From positions 124,001-188,000 of the forward strand of contig NZ_JBCAQT010000002.1 in assembly GCF_038419845.1 (NCBI RefSeq): a DNA stretch of 64,000 nt, written 5' to 3'. The notes beneath the pieces were generated by a model that worked only from the letters and a program-made list of their open reading frames with translations, was not told the DNA's origin and searched no databases. The position numbers and the translations under genes are program-made. Every line of letters begins with the position of its first letter. Positions within the stretch are counted from its first letter, which is position 1. Of the stretch, positions 39,670 to 49,621 are shown one piece after another. The DNA comes from Marinimicrobium sp038419845. Its GTDB lineage: Bacteria; Pseudomonadota; Gammaproteobacteria; Pseudomonadales; Cellvibrionaceae.

Positions 39670-41729
39670 CAGGCGGGCTCCTCGGTGTTGATGCCGGCGT
39701 GGCGCAGCAACGGTTCGATGCTGGGCTCACGGCCTCTGAAGTTCACGAACAGCTCCATGGGCGGGCGGCTGCCGCCCTGGTGGAGGATTTCTTTCAGGAA
39801 GCTCTCGCCGGTGTCGCGATTGAAGATGCCCTCGTCTTCAAAGCGGGAGAAGGCATCGGCAGAGAGCACTTCGGCCCATTTGTAACTGTAGTAACCCGCT
39901 GCATAGCCGCCGGCAAAGATGTGGCCGAAGCTGTTCTGGAATTTGTTGAACGCCGGCGGCTTGATGACCGCCACCTGGTCGCGCACCTCGTCCAGTAGTT
40001 GTTGCGGGCTTTTCGGGTTTTGCGGGTCGTATTCCGCGTGCAGGCGGAAGTCGAACAGGGAGAACTCCAGCTGCCGCACCATCTGCATACCGGACTGGAA
40101 ATTTTTCGCAGCCAGCAGCTTATCGAGCAGATGCTGAGGCAGGGGCTCGCCGGTTTTGTAATGCCCGGAGATCATGGGAATCACTTCCGGCTCCCAGCAC
40201 CAGTTTTCGTGGAACTGGCTGGGCAGCTCCACCGCATCCCAGGCGACGCCGTTGATGCCACTGACGTTGGCCACGTCCACCTGGGTGAGCATGTGGTGCA
40301 GCCCGTGCCCGAATTCGTGAAACAGGGTGGTCACTTCATCATGGGTCAGCAGCGAGGGCGTGTCGCCGACCGGCGGGGTGAAGTTGCAGGTCAAAAACGC
40401 CACCGGCAGCTGCACGCCGTCGTCGGTCTGGCGCCGGACCCGGCAATCGGCCATCCAGGCACCGCCGCGCTTGTTCTCACGGGCGAAGATGTCGAAGTAG
40501 AAGGCGGCAATCTGTTCGCCGTCTTTGTAAATCTGGTAGAAACGCACATCGGGGTGCCAGCTGTCGAAGGAGGCGACCGGCACGATATCGATGTCGTACA
40601 GCCGTTTGACCACGTCAAACAGGCCGGTAATGACCCGCTCGGCCGGGAAGTAGGGCCGCAGGTCTTCCTGCGACAGATCGTAGTGCGCCTGGCGCAGCTT
40701 TTCGCTGTAGTAAGGCACATCCCAGGACTGCAGATCGGTGCAGCCCTGCTCTTCGGCAAACTGTTTCAGTTGGGCAACGTCCTGCTCCGCCAGCGGGCGG
40801 GATTTTTCCGCCAGTTCGGTCAGAAAGCCCAGGACCTGCTCGGTGCTGTCGGCCATTTTGGTGGCCAGTGAGCGCTCGGCGTAGTTGTTGAACCCGATCA
40901 GCTGAGCCAGCTCGTGCCGCAGGGCCAGGGTCTCATCGATGATGGCGGTGTTGTCCCACTCGGCGGCGCTGCTGCCATCGGCCTTTTTGCCTTCTTTGGC
41001 AGCGCGGGTGACAAAGGCGGTGTAGGCCTCGCGGCGCAGGGCGCGGTCGTCGGCGTAGGTCATCACCGCCAGGAAAGACGGGATGTCCAGCGTGATCACA
41101 TAGCCATCCAGCTCTTTCTGCTGGGCGGCCTGGGCGGCCTGCTCGAGCGCGGATTTGGGGAGGCCTTCAAGATCGGCGGCATCGGTAAAGTGTTTGTACC
41201 AGGCCTGGGTGGCGTCCAGCACGTTGTTGGAGAATTGCGTGGACAGCTCCGAGAGGCGTTTTTTGATCTCGCCATAGCGCTGCTTCGCTTCGCCCTCCAG
41301 GGCCACACCCCCAAGGCGGAAGTCGCGCAGGGCGTGATCGATGGCCTGGCGCTGGGGCTGGCTCAGCTGGTCGTACTCCGGGCTGTCGGCAATGGCCTGA
41401 AAGGCGTCGTACAGGCGCCGGTCCTGACTCACTTCCGTGCCGTATTCAGTCATCAGGGCCACGCAGGTGTTGTAGGCTTCGCGCAGGGCGTCGCTGTTGC
41501 GCACGGCGTTGAGATGGCTGATGGGCGAGAAGACTTTCTCCAGCCGGTCGTCCTCGGCTTCCAGCGGCGCGACAAAATTGTCCCAGGTTGGCGTGTCCAC
41601 CTCCGCCAGCAACTGCTCCCGGTGGGCCCGGTTCTCATCGATCAACTGACGGATGGCGGGCTCCACGTGTTCCGGCTCGATGGCGGAAAAGGGGGGCAGG
41701 TCGTGTTCTTCCAACAGGGGGTTGGCCAT
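39669..41729 (-). CDS. prlC: Oligopeptidase A (M3 metallopeptidase)
   Basis: 686 residues. The zinc site LFHEFGHGLHHML near residue 470 (HExxH), PFSAIEPEHVEPAIRQLID at the N-terminus, and the substrate-pocket GGYAAGYYSYKWAEVLSADAF near the C-terminus identify the M3 family oligopeptidase A. Cytosolic enzyme degrading short peptides, including signal peptides. Same length as E. coli PrlC (680). Divergent from the gamma-carbonic anhydrase gene with a 120-base gap. Confidence 0.96.
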   Translation of the reverse strand: MANPLLEEHDLPPFSAIEPEHVEPAIRQLIDENRAHREQLLAEVDTPTWDNFVAPLEAEDDRLEKVFSPISHLNAVRNSDALREAYNTCVALMTEYGTEVSQDRRLYDAFQAIADSPEYDQLSQPQRQAIDHALRDFRLGGVALEGEAKQRYGEIKKRLSELSTQFSNNVLDATQAWYKHFTDAADLEGLPKSALEQAAQAAQQKELDGYVITLDIPSFLAVMTYADDRALRREAYTAFVTRAAKEGKKADGSSAAEWDNTAIIDETLALRHELAQLIGFNNYAERSLATKMADSTEQVLGFLTELAEKSRPLAEQDVAQLKQFAEEQGCTDLQSWDVPYYSEKLRQAHYDLSQEDLRPYFPAERVITGLFDVVKRLYDIDIVPVASFDSWHPDVRFYQIYKDGEQIAAFYFDIFARENKRGGAWMADCRVRRQTDDGVQLPVAFLTCNFTPPVGDTPSLLTHDEVTTLFHEFGHGLHHMLTQVDVANVSGINGVAWDAVELPSQFHENWCWEPEVIPMISGHYKTGEPLPQHLLDKLLAAKNFQSGMQMVRQLEFSLFDFRLHAEYDPQNPKSPQQLLDEVRDQVAVIKPPAFNKFQNSFGHIFAGGYAAGYYSYKWAEVLSADAFSRFEDEGIFNRDTGESFLKEILHQGGSRPPMELFVNFRGREPSIEPLLRHAGINTEEPA

Positions 41730-41851
41730 ACAGTTGTCTCTCCAAACGCGTGGTAAAACTGGCTCTATAAATACTGAAGCAGTACCATGATAACACCCAC
41801 CCGACCCGGGTTTTGGGCTGTTTTCACGGTTGCTGCTTACGAGGTTTGCTT

Positions 41852-42409
41852 ATGCCCGCATCGAATTCTCATCCGCCGGCACTTCGCACCTACCGGGGTT
41901 ATACGCCCCAGGTGGGCGAACGGGTGTATGTGGACCCGGCCGCCGTGGTGATCGGCGATGTCACACTCGGAGCCGACACTTCAGTCTGGCCCTGCGCGGT
42001 CATTCGTGGCGACATGCACCGTATACGTATAGGCGAGCGCACCAGTATTCAAGACAACAGTGTGCTTCATATCACCCACGCCGGCCCCTTCAACCCGGAT
42101 GGCTACCCCGTGAGCATTGGCGATGATGTGACCGTGGGTCACTCGGTCACCCTCCACGGCTGCACCCTGGGCAGCCGGATTCTGGTGGGCATTGGCTCGA
42201 CCGTGCTCGATGGCGTTACGGTGGAGGACGAGGTGGTGATCGGTGCCGGCACCCTGGTACCGCCGGGCAAGACGCTCGAGAGCGGCTATCTGTACATGGG
42301 CTCGCCCTGCAAGCAAGTGCGCCCCCTCAAAGACAGCGAGCGGGACTTTTTCCGCTATTCGGCCCAGAACTATGTGAACCTGAAAGACACCTACCTGAAT
42401 CACGAGTAA
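41852..42409 (+). CDS. Gamma-carbonic anhydrase-family protein (YrdA-like)
   Basis: 185 residues from the ATG at 41852 (GAGG 8 bases upstream). Left-handed beta-helix of hexapeptide repeats: VVIGDVTLGADTSVWPCAVIRGD, then IGERTSIQDNSVLHITH, VTVGHSVTLHGCTLG, IGSTVLDGVTVEDEVVIGAG. The three zinc-ligand-type His (in VLHITH and VGHSVTLHG) are present. Trimeric metal protein; catalytic carbonic anhydrase activity is variable in this subgroup. The following DUF2007 gene may be cotranscribed. Confidence 0.93.
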   Translation: MPASNSHPPALRTYRGYTPQVGERVYVDPAAVVIGDVTLGADTSVWPCAVIRGDMHRIRIGERTSIQDNSVLHITHAGPFNPDGYPVSIGDDVTVGHSVTLHGCTLGSRILVGIGSTVLDGVTVEDEVVIGAGTLVPPGKTLESGYLYMGSPCKQVRPLKDSERDFFRYSAQNYVNLKDTYLNHE

Positions 42410-42471
42410 GGTGGACGACCCTTTCTAGTCAACTTTGCTCAACCCTGAAATCACCCCTGGAGGGTACACCG

Positions 42472-42696
42472 ATGCAGGAAGTCTATATCCCGGAAAACAA
42501 TATCGAAGCCTATTTGATCCAGGGGCTGATGGAGGCCGAAGGCATCGAGTGCGAGATTCGGGGCGAGTTTCTCGCCGGGGGTGCCGGCATGCTGCCGGCC
42601 AACAGCAATGTCTCGCTCTGGGTCAACGACCGGCAGGAAACCGAGGCCCGCGAGCTGCTCAAACGGTACGAACGGGGCGACTTCGCTCAGGACTAG
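42472..42696 (+). CDS. DUF2007-domain protein
   Basis: 74 residues, MQEVYIPENNIEAYLIQGLMEAEGIECEIRGEFL...NVSLWVNDRQETEARELLKRYE, the DUF2007 pattern of a small ferredoxin-like fold sometimes called a putative signal-transducing protein. GGAGG precedes the ATG. Role unknown. Confidence 0.88.
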   Translation: MQEVYIPENNIEAYLIQGLMEAEGIECEIRGEFLAGGAGMLPANSNVSLWVNDRQETEARELLKRYERGDFAQD

Positions 42697-42768
42697 TATC
42701 AGCCTGATTTTGATCCCGGGCGGCCAAAACGCTAGGGTAAAGGACTAAACCCCAACCAGGATCGTGCC

Positions 42769-44124
42769 ATGGAATCGCTTTTTTCCGCCTTTGCCAACTT
42801 CATGTGGGGCCTGCCACTGGTGATATTGCTGGTCGGCGGCGGGCTCTTTTTCGTGCTCTATTCCCGCGGGCTGCCCTATCGACATTTCAGGCACGCTCTG
42901 CACATCCTCACCGGTCGCTTTGATCGGGACGAGGACGAAGGCGACATCCCCCACGCCCAGGCGCTCAGCACGGCGTTGTCCGGCACCCTGGGGCTGGGCA
43001 ACATCGCCGGGGTGGCACTGGCACTGACCATGGGCGGCCCGGGTGCCGTCTTCTGGATGTGGGTGACGGCGGTCATCGGGGTGGCCACCAAGTTCTATAC
43101 CTGTTCGCTGAGTGTGATGTTCCGCGGCAAAGACAGTGAAGGCAAACTCCAGGGTGGCCCCATGTACGTGGTGCGCGAGGGGCTGGGCCGGCGCTGGTGG
43201 CCACTGGCCGTGCTCTTCGCTGTGGCGGGGCTGATGGGCACCATGCCCGCCTTTCAGGTCAACCAGCTGGTGCAGATTGTGCGCGAAGTGGTCGCCCAAC
43301 CCGCTGGCTGGGCCACCGAACAGAGCCACTTTACCTTTGATCTGGTGCTGGGGCTGATCATCGCCGCCCTGGTGCTGCTGGTCATCACCGGGCACATCCA
43401 GCGCGTGGGCCGGGTCACATCCCGCCTGGTGCCGATCATGGTGTTGATCTACCTGACCATGACCGCTGTGCTGCTGGTGCGCTTTGCCGGCGAGATTCCG
43501 GCCGCCTTCCACCTGATTGTCACTGACGCCTTTTCCGGTGAGGCCGCCGCCGGCGGCGCCATCGGGACCGTGATTCTGATGGGCGTGCGCCGCGGGGCTT
43601 TCTCCAACGAGGCTGGCATCGGCACCGAGTCCATGGCTCACGGCGCGGCGCGCACGGGCGAGCCCATCCGCGAGGGGCTGGTGGCGATGATGGGGCCGGT
43701 GATCGATACCCTGCTGGTGTGTACCTGTACGGCCCTGGCCATTCTGGTCACCGGCAGCTGGCAGGTGGATGGCGACATCGACGGGGTGACCCTGACGTCC
43801 CAGGCCTTTGAGACCGCCTTCCCCGGCGTCGGCGCCTACCTGTTGACCCTGGTGGTGGCGCTGCTCTCGCTGAGCACAATCTTCACCTTCTGGTACTACG
43901 GCAGCAAGTGCCTGGGCTTTCTCATTGGGGCGAAGCATCAGCACCATTACATCTGGATTTACGCGGCCCTGGTGGTCTTCGGCAGCGTGGCCAGTCTGCC
44001 CGCCATTGTGGGCCTGGTGGACGGCCTCTACGCCACCATGGCGATACCCACCATGATCTCGGCACTGTTGCTCGCGCCCAAGGTCAATCGGGCCGCCAAG
44101 GATTATTTTCAGCGTCACCGGTAA
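42769..44124 (+). CDS. Sodium:alanine symporter (AGCS family)
   Basis: 451 residues with about ten membrane helices. GTLGLGNIAGVALALTMGGPGAVFWMWVTA and FSNEAGIGTESMAHGAARTGEPIREGLVAMMGPVIDT are AGCS signatures; the latter includes the family's G-x-G-T motif for amino-acid binding. Imports alanine, glycine or related amino acids with Na+. Monocistronic. Confidence 0.94.
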   Translation: MESLFSAFANFMWGLPLVILLVGGGLFFVLYSRGLPYRHFRHALHILTGRFDRDEDEGDIPHAQALSTALSGTLGLGNIAGVALALTMGGPGAVFWMWVTAVIGVATKFYTCSLSVMFRGKDSEGKLQGGPMYVVREGLGRRWWPLAVLFAVAGLMGTMPAFQVNQLVQIVREVVAQPAGWATEQSHFTFDLVLGLIIAALVLLVITGHIQRVGRVTSRLVPIMVLIYLTMTAVLLVRFAGEIPAAFHLIVTDAFSGEAAAGGAIGTVILMGVRRGAFSNEAGIGTESMAHGAARTGEPIREGLVAMMGPVIDTLLVCTCTALAILVTGSWQVDGDIDGVTLTSQAFETAFPGVGAYLLTLVVALLSLSTIFTFWYYGSKCLGFLIGAKHQHHYIWIYAALVVFGSVASLPAIVGLVDGLYATMAIPTMISALLLAPKVNRAAKDYFQRHR

Positions 44125-44254
44125 ACTTTTACAACTTTACGACACTTATTTACGCAATTATTGGAGCGCTGTCGGGTCCAACTGAGCGATGATAGTCATT
44201 CGGGTTCGTCGCGGCCCCGAAACACCAAAGCTTATAGACACCGGGAGAGACACT

Positions 44255-44941
44255 ATGGTTACCGACCAATTCACCGCCGGCCGCTACGGGCGGCGCCTGT
44301 TTTATGCGCTGGCCGCGCTGATTCTGGCCGGCTGCAGCCAGCAGCCCCTCTTGCCCCTGGCCAGCTCCGAGCTGACGCCGGTGGAGCCGGGCAATTTTGA
44401 TCATGTGCTGATGCCTCCCGGTGAACGCCTGCCCCAGTTCAGCCGGGTGTACATCGAGGCACCCGAGGTCAGCATGAGCGACTACTGGTTGCGGGACCGG
44501 CGCACAGACTACACCGAGCGGGACCTGGACCGAATCCGGGAAGATTACGGCGAGCTGCTGACCGAGGCTCTGCGCCAGGGCCTGGAGCGGGAAACCCAAC
44601 TGGTATTCACCGACACGCCCGAGGAGGCCGAGGTAGTTTTCCGGCCCACGCTGCGCGCGCTCAACATCTACGCACCGGATCTGAGCAGGCCAGGCTTCAT
44701 TCGGCACTACACCCGCGAAGCGGGCAACGCCACCTTCGATCTGGTGGTATTGACGCCGGCGGGCGAAGTGCTGGGCCAGTTTATCGATCACCGTGAAACA
44801 CAGAGCTACCACGGGCGGAGTCTGGAGTGGACCAACCGGGTGACCAACTACCACCACTTCAGCCGCCTGATGGATCGCTGGACCCGTAACCTCAGCACCT
44901 ACCTGCTGATTGGTGGCGTGGTACCGGCCGCAGAGTTCTGA
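44255..44941 (+). CDS. DUF3313 lipoprotein
   Basis: 228 residues from the ATG at 44255 with GGGAGAGA upstream; an earlier in-frame ATG at 44189 lacks a ribosome site. Lipobox LILAGC with Cys27. The body (YIEAPEVSMSDYWLRDRR..., VTPAGEVLGQFIDHRETQSYHG) matches DUF3313 outer-membrane-type lipoproteins. Function unknown. Confidence 0.85.
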   Translation: MVTDQFTAGRYGRRLFYALAALILAGCSQQPLLPLASSELTPVEPGNFDHVLMPPGERLPQFSRVYIEAPEVSMSDYWLRDRRTDYTERDLDRIREDYGELLTEALRQGLERETQLVFTDTPEEAEVVFRPTLRALNIYAPDLSRPGFIRHYTREAGNATFDLVVLTPAGEVLGQFIDHRETQSYHGRSLEWTNRVTNYHHFSRLMDRWTRNLSTYLLIGGVVPAAEF

Positions 44942-45054
44942 AGCGGCGTCTCAACGCTTTGTGGGGCGCGCATTGGTTCACCTGATGGGGCTTTTGCGTC
45001 TATAATGCGCGCTCGCGGCCCCAGCCGCCCGAATTTACCATGAGGAAATGCACC

Positions 45055-45483
45055 GTGAGTCCACTGAAAAAACGCGTCGGCCTGTTGTTGGCAATCAGTC
45101 TTGGCCTGGTCTCTGCCTTGGCAGCCGCCCAGTCCAGCAAAGTCATTGAAGCCATTGAGTCCCGCCTGTCACCGGTTGGCAGCGTCTGCATGGCGGGTGA
45201 GGATTGCGCCTCCGCACCGGTGGCTCGCGCTAGCGACGAACCGCGCTCAGGCGATGAGATCTACAGCTCAGCTTGCGCCAGCTGCCACGATTCCGGCGTC
45301 TCCGGCGCACCGATTCTGGGCGAGGCCGATCAGTGGAGCGACCGTATCGACAAGGGCACCGAGACCCTGTACGACCACGCCATCAACGGCTTCAACGCCA
45401 TGCCCGCCATGGGCCTGTGCAGCGACTGCTCAGAAGATGAAATGAAGGCCACCGTTGATTACATGATCGAAGAGAGCAGCTAA
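45055..45483 (+). CDS. Cytochrome c5-family periplasmic protein
   Basis: About 142 residues. GTG at 45055 has GAGGAA 8 bases upstream; an ATG at 45040 is an alternative without that signal. Signal peptide LLLAISLGLVSALAAAQ, then a heme c motif CASCH (GDEIYSSACASCHDSG) and a C-terminal NAMPAMGLCSDCSEDEMKATVDYMIEE, with the axial Met and the extra Cys pair (CSDC) characteristic of cytochrome c5. Periplasmic electron carrier, possibly donor to the oxidase. Confidence 0.92.
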   Translation: MSPLKKRVGLLLAISLGLVSALAAAQSSKVIEAIESRLSPVGSVCMAGEDCASAPVARASDEPRSGDEIYSSACASCHDSGVSGAPILGEADQWSDRIDKGTETLYDHAINGFNAMPAMGLCSDCSEDEMKATVDYMIEESS

Positions 45484-45580
45484 GCACTCTCTCGCGCCAC
45501 AGCGGATGCGCTTTGCTTCCTGATCCACTCAACGGGTCTGGGCAAAGCGCTTCGGTCGGTGTCAGGCCCCTGGCAGACGG

Positions 45581-47590
45581 CTAGTCAAACATTCCCAACA
45601 GGCTGCTCAGCGTCTCCTCCCCCTTGGCGACGTTTTTCTCCGGCGTCAGTTCGCCAAACCCTTCGTACTCGATATCCTCGGCCGGCAACTCCTCCAGAAA
45701 CCGACTGGGCGTGGTGTCAAAAATCTCGCCAAACTGCTTTCTTTTTTGCGCCAGGGTCATGGTCAGGGTGCGCTGGGCTCGGGTGATGCCCACGTAGGTC
45801 AGGCGGCGCTCCTCTTCGATATTGCCGTCTTCGATGCTGTTGCGGTGGGGCAGCAGGTCTTCCTCCAGGCCCAGCATATAGACGTGGGGGAATTCCAGGC
45901 CTTTGGAGGCGTGCAGAGTGAGCAGTTGCACCTGGTCCGCGTCGTCTTCCTCCTCCTGGCGCTCGAGCAGGTCGCGCAGCACCAGCTTGGCAATGGCATC
46001 CTGGACATTGCTGTCGCCACCGTCATCTCCCCGCTCCAGCGTCTTGGCCAGCGACTCCACCAGGTAATTGACGTTGTCCCAGCGCCGCTCGGCGGCCTTG
46101 GGAGTACTGGCGTTCTGGTGCAGCCAGCCCTCATAGTCCATGTCTTCGAGCATCTCCCGGATCGCCGCCACCGGGTCGTCACCCTCGCAACGCCGGTGCA
46201 CGCCCGCCATCCAGTGGCCGAACCGGCGTAGGCGCTCCAGCGCCTTTTCCGAAAGCTGACGATCCAGCCCCATCTCGTTCAGGGCGCTGTAAAGGCCAAT
46301 ATGGCGCTCGGTGGCATAGCGGCCCAGGGTTTCCAGGGTGCTGGTGCCGATCTGCCGGCGCGGGGTGTTGATGATGCGCAGGAAGGCGTTGTCGTCGTCC
46401 GGATTGACGATCAGGCGCAGGTAGGCCATCACATCCTTGATTTCGGTTTTGGAGAAAAACGACGAACCGCCGCTGATCTTGTAGGGAATCTGGTGCTGCT
46501 GGAGCTTGATCTCCAACAGGCGCGACTGGTGGTTGCCCCGGTAGAGCACCGCGTAGTCGCGAAACTTGCGCTGGTAACGCAGCCGACTGGTCAGAATCTC
46601 CGTGGCCACCCGCTCGGCCTCGGCATCCTCGTTGGCGCAGCGCAGCACGCGAATCTCCTCGCCCAGGCCCATTTCACTCCACAGGGCCTTGTCGAATTCG
46701 TGCGGGTTGTGGGCAATCAGGTGGTTGGCCACCCGCAGAATGCGGCTGGTGGAGCGGTAGTTCTGCTCCAGCTTGATCACCTTGAGACCCGGAAAATCCT
46801 CTTTCAGCAGGGCCATGTTCTCGGGCCGGGCGCCGCGCCAGGCATAGATGGACTGGTCGTCGTCCCCCACCACGGTCAGCGATCCGCGCGTGCCCACCAG
46901 CAGTTTGACGAGCAGATACTGACTGGAGTTGGTGTCTTGGTATTCGTCCACCAGCAGATAGCGGATGCGCCGCTGCCAGCGGGTCAACACCTCGGGATCG
47001 CGCTGAAACAGCTGCACCGGAATCAGGATCAGGTCGTCAAAGTCGACCGCATTGTAGGCCTTGAGCGCCTGGTTGTAGCGCTCGTAAACCCGGGCGATGG
47101 TCTGCTCGCCCGGGCTCTGGGCCATGGCGAGCACTTCATCCGGGCCAACCAGGTCATTTTTCCAGTTGGAGATCTGATGCTGTACCCGCTTGAGGTGGTC
47201 GCTGTCGAGGTCACCGTCTTTGAGCAGCAGCTCTTTGAGCAGGCCCTGGGCGTCCTCGGCGTCGAATATCGAAAATCCGGGTTTGAAGCCCAGGACTTTA
47301 TACTCCCGACGAATGATGTTCAGCCCCAGGTTGTGAAAGGTGGACACGGTCAGCCCGCGTGCCGCGCTGCCCTTCACCAGGGAGGCCACCCGCTCTTTCA
47401 TCTCCCGCGCGGCCTTGTTGGTAAAGGTCAGCGCGGCGATATGGCGCGCCGGCTGGTCACAACGCTCGATCAGGTAGGCGATTTTGCGGGTGATCACGCT
47501 GGTCTTGCCGCTGCCCGCCCCGGCCAGTACCAGGCAGGGGCCATCAATGTAGCGTACAGCTTCTCTCTGGCGGGGATTGAGCTGGGGCAC
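45581..47590 (-). CDS. rep: ATP-dependent DNA helicase Rep
   Basis: 669 residues, the normal Rep length. Superfamily 1 motifs in order: AGAGSGKTSVITRKIAYL (I), VDEYQDTNSSQYLL (II), VVGDDDQSIYAWRGA (III), LEQNYRSTSRIL (IV), LTLHASKGLEFPHVYMLGLEEDLLPH (V) and EERRLTYVGITRAQ (VI). A 3'-5' helicase that assists replication forks. Convergent with the cytochrome c5 gene, with GCGCTTTGC/GCAAAGCGC inverted copies in the gap, and divergent from the response-regulator gene at 47870. Confidence 0.97.
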   Translation of the reverse strand: MPQLNPRQREAVRYIDGPCLVLAGAGSGKTSVITRKIAYLIERCDQPARHIAALTFTNKAAREMKERVASLVKGSAARGLTVSTFHNLGLNIIRREYKVLGFKPGFSIFDAEDAQGLLKELLLKDGDLDSDHLKRVQHQISNWKNDLVGPDEVLAMAQSPGEQTIARVYERYNQALKAYNAVDFDDLILIPVQLFQRDPEVLTRWQRRIRYLLVDEYQDTNSSQYLLVKLLVGTRGSLTVVGDDDQSIYAWRGARPENMALLKEDFPGLKVIKLEQNYRSTSRILRVANHLIAHNPHEFDKALWSEMGLGEEIRVLRCANEDAEAERVATEILTSRLRYQRKFRDYAVLYRGNHQSRLLEIKLQQHQIPYKISGGSSFFSKTEIKDVMAYLRLIVNPDDDNAFLRIINTPRRQIGTSTLETLGRYATERHIGLYSALNEMGLDRQLSEKALERLRRFGHWMAGVHRRCEGDDPVAAIREMLEDMDYEGWLHQNASTPKAAERRWDNVNYLVESLAKTLERGDDGGDSNVQDAIAKLVLRDLLERQEEEDDADQVQLLTLHASKGLEFPHVYMLGLEEDLLPHRNSIEDGNIEEERRLTYVGITRAQRTLTMTLAQKRKQFGEIFDTTPSRFLEELPAEDIEYEGFGELTPEKNVAKGEETLSSLLGMFD

Positions 47591-47869
47591 GGAACCTCAC
47601 AGTGTGCTGGGAATCGGTCAGATCGAGGGCGGGCATTTTAGCAAGGACCGGGGGGCAGTGTCCTGTGCAACAGGAGGCCGTTGCCGACGAGCGCGCCGTA
47701 ACGCCGACCAAAGAGGTTTATTATGGACTATGGGTGGTGTAAAGTCCCAAGCTGGCGCGGATTTCTTCATGGCAGTGGATCCGCCCGGGTGAGAATAAAC
47801 GAGTGCTGGTGATCCCGGTAACCGTCACCCCGTGGGCCCCTCAGCCTACCAGGGAACAAAGGAATTGAA

Positions 47870-49573
47870 GTGGTGGAACGACTTGTAAAAATTCTGTTTA
47901 TCGACCGCGAGGAAGGTGAGTACCTTTTGCTCGCCGATCTGCTGTCGCAGATTCATCATACCGACTATCAACTGGTGTGGCACAACCGCCTCGATGGCGC
48001 CCTTTCCGCGATTTTCGACGATGATTACGACCTGATCCTGCTCGATTACTACTGGGAGGAGGACACCGCGCGGGACCTGCTACAGGCCACCAAAACCCAG
48101 GCCTGCACCACGCCGGTGGTGGTCATGACCAACGAGATGGAAACCGAAGTGGACCGGGAGGCCATCCGCTCCGGCGCCGCCGACTACCTGATCAAGGGCC
48201 ACATCGACACCCAGTTGCTCGAGCGCACCCTGCGCTACGCCATCGAGCGCAAACGCACCGAGCAGCACCTGAGCCGGCTGGCCCACTACGATACCCTGAC
48301 CGATATTCCCAACCGCATCCTGTTCCGCGACCGACTCGAGCACGCCATCCGCCTCGCCGACCGGGACAAGGGGCAGTTTGCCCTGATGTTCATCGATCTG
48401 AACGGGTTCAAGCAGGTCAACGACAACTTCGGCCACGACACCGGCGATACCATGATTCAGGTATGCGCCGAGCGCCTGCAGGAGTGCATGCGCCGCAGTG
48501 ACTCGGTGGCACGCATGGGGGGTGACGAGTTTACGCTCCTGCTGGAAAACACCGAAAGTAGCGCCAACATCGCCCATGTGGCCGAGAAAATCATCAATCA
48601 CATCGCCTCGCCCTATCAGATCGGCAGCCACGAGATGACCATTGGCTGCAGTATCGGCATTGCGGTCTTTCCCGACGCCGGTCGGGACGCCGACACCCTG
48701 CTCAAAAATGCCGACATGGCCATGTACCAGGCCAAACAGCAGGAAGGCAGCGGCTACCGGTTTTTTACCGAGGCCATGAACAAGGCGGTGCGCTACCAGT
48801 TGCGCATGGAATCGGATCTGCGCAAGGCCATGAACAACCAGCAACTGAGCCTGGAGTATCAGCCCCGTCTGGATATGGAAACGGGCAACATTGTGGGCAT
48901 TGAGGCGCTGCTGCGCTGGCAGCACCCGGAGCGGGGCCTGCTGGACGCCAAAGAATTCATCCGGATCGCCGAAGATACCGGCCTGATTACCGACATTGGC
49001 TACTGGGTGGTCGATCGGGCCTGCCGGGACCTGCACCGCCTGCGCCAGGAATGTCAGCTGGACCTGCTGATGTCGGTCAACCTGTCGGTACGCCAGTTTC
49101 GCGACGAGCAGCTGGTGCAACGGCTGGCCTCCACCCTCGCGGAGGCCGGGATCGTGGGCGACAATGTGGAGTTCGAGCTGACCGAAGCCAGCCTGATGGA
49201 CAACCTGGATCTGGTCAGCCTGTGCATGCGTCCGTTGTCGCATCTGGGCATCACCTTCTCGCTCGACAATTTTGGCAGCGGCAGCAGCTCCTTTCTGCAC
49301 CTTCAGCGCTTGCCCATTCGCACGGTGAAGATCGACTCCCGATTTCTGGCGGCGCTCGATCACAACAAGGCCGACCAGCGCCTGGTCACCGCCATCATCA
49401 ACCTGGCTCACAACCTGGAAAAAACCGTGGTCGCCGAGGGCGTGGAGACCCCGGAGCAGAAAGGCTGGCTGGAGGCCGCCGGCTGCGATCAGATGCAGGG
49501 TTACTACTTCTGCGCGCCGCAACCGATCAACCGGGTCTGCCAGACCATCAAGGCTTGGCGCGGCTGGTCCTGA
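47870..49573 (+). CDS. Response regulator with GGDEF and EAL domains
   Basis: 567 residues from a GTG at 47870 preceded by AAAGGAA. REC domain (about 5-125) with phospho-acceptor Asp59 (LILLDYYWEE) and Lys in DYLIKGH; GGDEF domain (about 140-300) with intact RMGGDEFTLLL; EAL domain (about 315-560) with EALLRW, ELTEASL and AEGVET. The usual DDFGTG loop reads LDNFGSGSSSF, replacing the second Asp by Asn, which may weaken phosphodiesterase activity. The cyclase may thus be the main output. No paired kinase nearby. Confidence 0.94.
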   Translation: MVERLVKILFIDREEGEYLLLADLLSQIHHTDYQLVWHNRLDGALSAIFDDDYDLILLDYYWEEDTARDLLQATKTQACTTPVVVMTNEMETEVDREAIRSGAADYLIKGHIDTQLLERTLRYAIERKRTEQHLSRLAHYDTLTDIPNRILFRDRLEHAIRLADRDKGQFALMFIDLNGFKQVNDNFGHDTGDTMIQVCAERLQECMRRSDSVARMGGDEFTLLLENTESSANIAHVAEKIINHIASPYQIGSHEMTIGCSIGIAVFPDAGRDADTLLKNADMAMYQAKQQEGSGYRFFTEAMNKAVRYQLRMESDLRKAMNNQQLSLEYQPRLDMETGNIVGIEALLRWQHPERGLLDAKEFIRIAEDTGLITDIGYWVVDRACRDLHRLRQECQLDLLMSVNLSVRQFRDEQLVQRLASTLAEAGIVGDNVEFELTEASLMDNLDLVSLCMRPLSHLGITFSLDNFGSGSSSFLHLQRLPIRTVKIDSRFLAALDHNKADQRLVTAIINLAHNLEKTVVAEGVETPEQKGWLEAAGCDQMQGYYFCAPQPINRVCQTIKAWRGWS

Positions 49574-49621
49574 GTAGTACCCTTTAAGGCTATCCCCGAC
49601 CCGACCACCAGAGACCTTGCC

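Noticed and set aside
42745..44118. Long open frame opposite the alanine symporter
   Set aside because: Antisense shadow of a strongly supported transporter; the translation is low-complexity His/Gly/Gln-rich.
48080..49522. 480-codon open frame opposite the GGDEF-EAL gene
   Set aside because: Antisense shadow; all conserved motifs are on the other strand.
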